NCBI GenBank assembly: GCA_037143175.1
Contig: JBAWZF010000005.1
Coordinates: 62,001 to 126,000, forward strand
DNA length: 64,000 nt
Direction of reading: 5' to 3'
Source: a bacterium
GTDB lineage: Bacteria; Verrucomicrobiota; Kiritimatiellia; CAIKKV01; CAITUY01
This document shows positions 63,353 to 64,000 of this stretch, in pieces (within the stretch, counting starts at the first letter, position 1; every line of letters begins with the position of its first letter). The translations under genes were made by a program, and so were the position numbers. Below the pieces are notes generated by a model that searched no databases, was not told where the DNA came from, and saw only the letters and a list, made by a program, of their open reading frames with translations.

Positions 63353-63466
63353 TTTTGGAGTGCGGCGGCTTGACGCCGCTTTTTCAAGGCCTGGCTTGAC
63401 AGGCCGCCCGTACGGCGCGTCAAGCCGCGCCTAAGAATAGCGGCGTCAAGCCGCCGCACTCCAAAA
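63353..63466. repeat. 114-bp palindromic REP/MITE-like element
   Basis: Outer arms of 28 bp are perfect inverted repeats (63353-63380 and 63439-63466; TTTTGGAGTGCGGCGGCTTG at the start). The interior holds two smaller hairpins, GGCCTG...CAGGCC and GGCGCG...CGCGCC, each around a TCAAGC/GCTTGA-type loop. The whole could fold into a cloverleaf. It lies between the tex promoter side and the beta-galactosidase end. No second copy was seen in the window. Confidence 0.75.
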
Positions 63467-63493
63467 CTTTGAGCTAAAATAAAGAACTAATTT

Positions 63494-64000
63494 TTACAAT
63501 TTGACCACTGCCACACCGAACACGTCCAGCGTGAGGGTGTCTTTGGTAAGGGTTTTTGTGATCAATTCTTTCTTGCCGGCCGGCACTTTGACTGCTTGCG
63601 CCTGCTCGGTGTGATTGATCAGGAACAGATACTTGCGCCCACGGGCCTGTCGGATGGAGACTTCCACCCCTGGCGGCGGCGTGACAACAGGCCGGATCGC
63701 CGCATCCCGTAACACCTTTGTGATAAGAAGATCATAGAACGAATCTTCCTGCACCACCGTGCCGACATAATAGGCCGTCCCCTTCCCAAACTGATTCCGC
63801 GTCGCGGCCGCAAATGCCTTCATGTGCCAGGACTCGAAGCCAGCCAGCTTCTCGGCCGTACGCACCTTGGTCCAATCCGCATAATGCAGCGCATTGAATG
63901 TTCCCGCCATCCCGGCCAATCCCGTCACAACGCACGCCTCGTTTTCGGGCAACGCATCATATTCGGGAATCGAAATGCCCAGCGCCTCACTGAGCAAGCC
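63494..64000 (-). CDS. C-terminal part of GH42-like beta-galactosidase (runs off window)
   Basis: The visible 168 residues match the C-terminal trimerisation and beta-sandwich domains of family 42 beta-galactosidases. They include GISIPEYDALPENE, the TRNQFGKGTAYYVGTV strand and YLFLINHTEQAQAVKVP, ending LDVFGVAVVKL. The catalytic barrel would lie beyond the window edge. A carbohydrate use near the GH172 region is suggested. Direction is minus, the same as tex. Confidence 0.85.
   Translation of the reverse strand, partial: GLLSEALGISIPEYDALPENEACVVTGLAGMAGTFNALHYADWTKVRTAEKLAGFESWHMKAFAAATRNQFGKGTAYYVGTVVQEDSFYDLLITKVLRDAAIRPVVTPPPGVEVSIRQARGRKYLFLINHTEQAQAVKVPAGKKELITKTLTKDTLTLDVFGVAVVKL

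Noticed and set aside
1-64000. tRNA, rRNA and riboswitch genes
   Set aside because: No cloverleaf, conserved tRNA ends or rRNA segments were recognised by eye. A tool-based scan could still find a missed small RNA.

Overview
The window reads as the chromosome of a Gram-negative, probably anaerobic or microaerophilic bacterium of the PVC superphylum. A Kiritimatiellota, Lentisphaerota or Verrucomicrobiota member is my best guess from gene content, not from a marker-gene match. An outer membrane is indicated by OpgG/OpgH-type glucan genes, a LolC/E permease with LolD, an OmpA-like protein and a lipoprotein. DapF indicates diaminopimelate peptidoglycan. The anaerobic lifestyle is suggested by a rubredoxin, desulfoferrodoxin and ferritin operon. 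No rRNA, tRNA or CRISPR array was seen.

Layout. 1-2.3 kb: a membrane-anchored Ser/Thr kinase with zinc ribbons, then a decayed tyrosine recombinase (2.3-2.7 kb). 2.8-4.9 kb: nrdR, an unknown gene and purC. 4.9-8.2 kb: a Nudix-like protein, a receiver-kinase hybrid and zwf. 8.2-10.4 kb: a minus-strand chain (Cys-rich protein, dsbD-like gene, 52-residue eight-cysteine protein, zwf) in which each start overlaps the preceding stop. 10.4-14.2 kb: a redox-defence operon (66-aa protein, thioredoxin-like protein, rubredoxin, desulfoferrodoxin, ferritin, terminator) behind a good sigma-54 promoter. The next gene upstream is a sigma-54 activator whose N-terminal domain looks like a catalytically dead arsenate reductase/low-molecular-weight phosphatase. 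14.2-15.8 kb: stand-alone coaB and an archaeal-looking thymidylate synthase relative. 15.9-22.3 kb: glycosyltransferase, PQQ propeller, ABC ATPase and a large FtsX permease. 22.3-29.0 kb: a signalling and folate operon (hybrid kinase, folB, folE, apgM-like, PAS kinase, double receiver). 29.1-33.4 kb: opgG, a small membrane protein and opgH. 33.5-34.8 kb: an OmpA-like protein.

34.8-46.3 kb is essentially one minus-strand directon: UDP-sugar pyrophosphorylase, LemA, thioesterase, a LolA-like protein, lysS, lolC/E, lolD, ctp protease, dapF, a MgtC/DUF4010 protein and a lipoprotein. 46.3-49.5 kb encodes a large DUF2723-TPR membrane protein. 49.6-56.7 kb is the classic fatty-acid block (rsmD, coaD, yceD, rpmF, plsX, fabH, fabD, fabG, acpP, fabF), ending in a clear terminator. 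56.8-60.9 kb is accessory: an AraC regulator divergent from a GH172 (DUF2961) enzyme, a serine-hydrolase remnant, and an AbiE-type toxin-antitoxin pair. 61.0-63.3 kb is tex, followed upstream by a 114-bp palindromic element and the C-terminal end of a GH42-like beta-galactosidase running off the window.

The genes suggest a joint role for the 8-12 kb redox block. Zwf supplies NADPH, the DsbD-like protein can carry electrons out of the cytoplasm, and the rubredoxin/desulfoferrodoxin/ferritin set removes superoxide and stores iron. The sigma-54 regulator, its likely promoter and the small Cys-rich proteins are the least familiar and most interesting part of the window.
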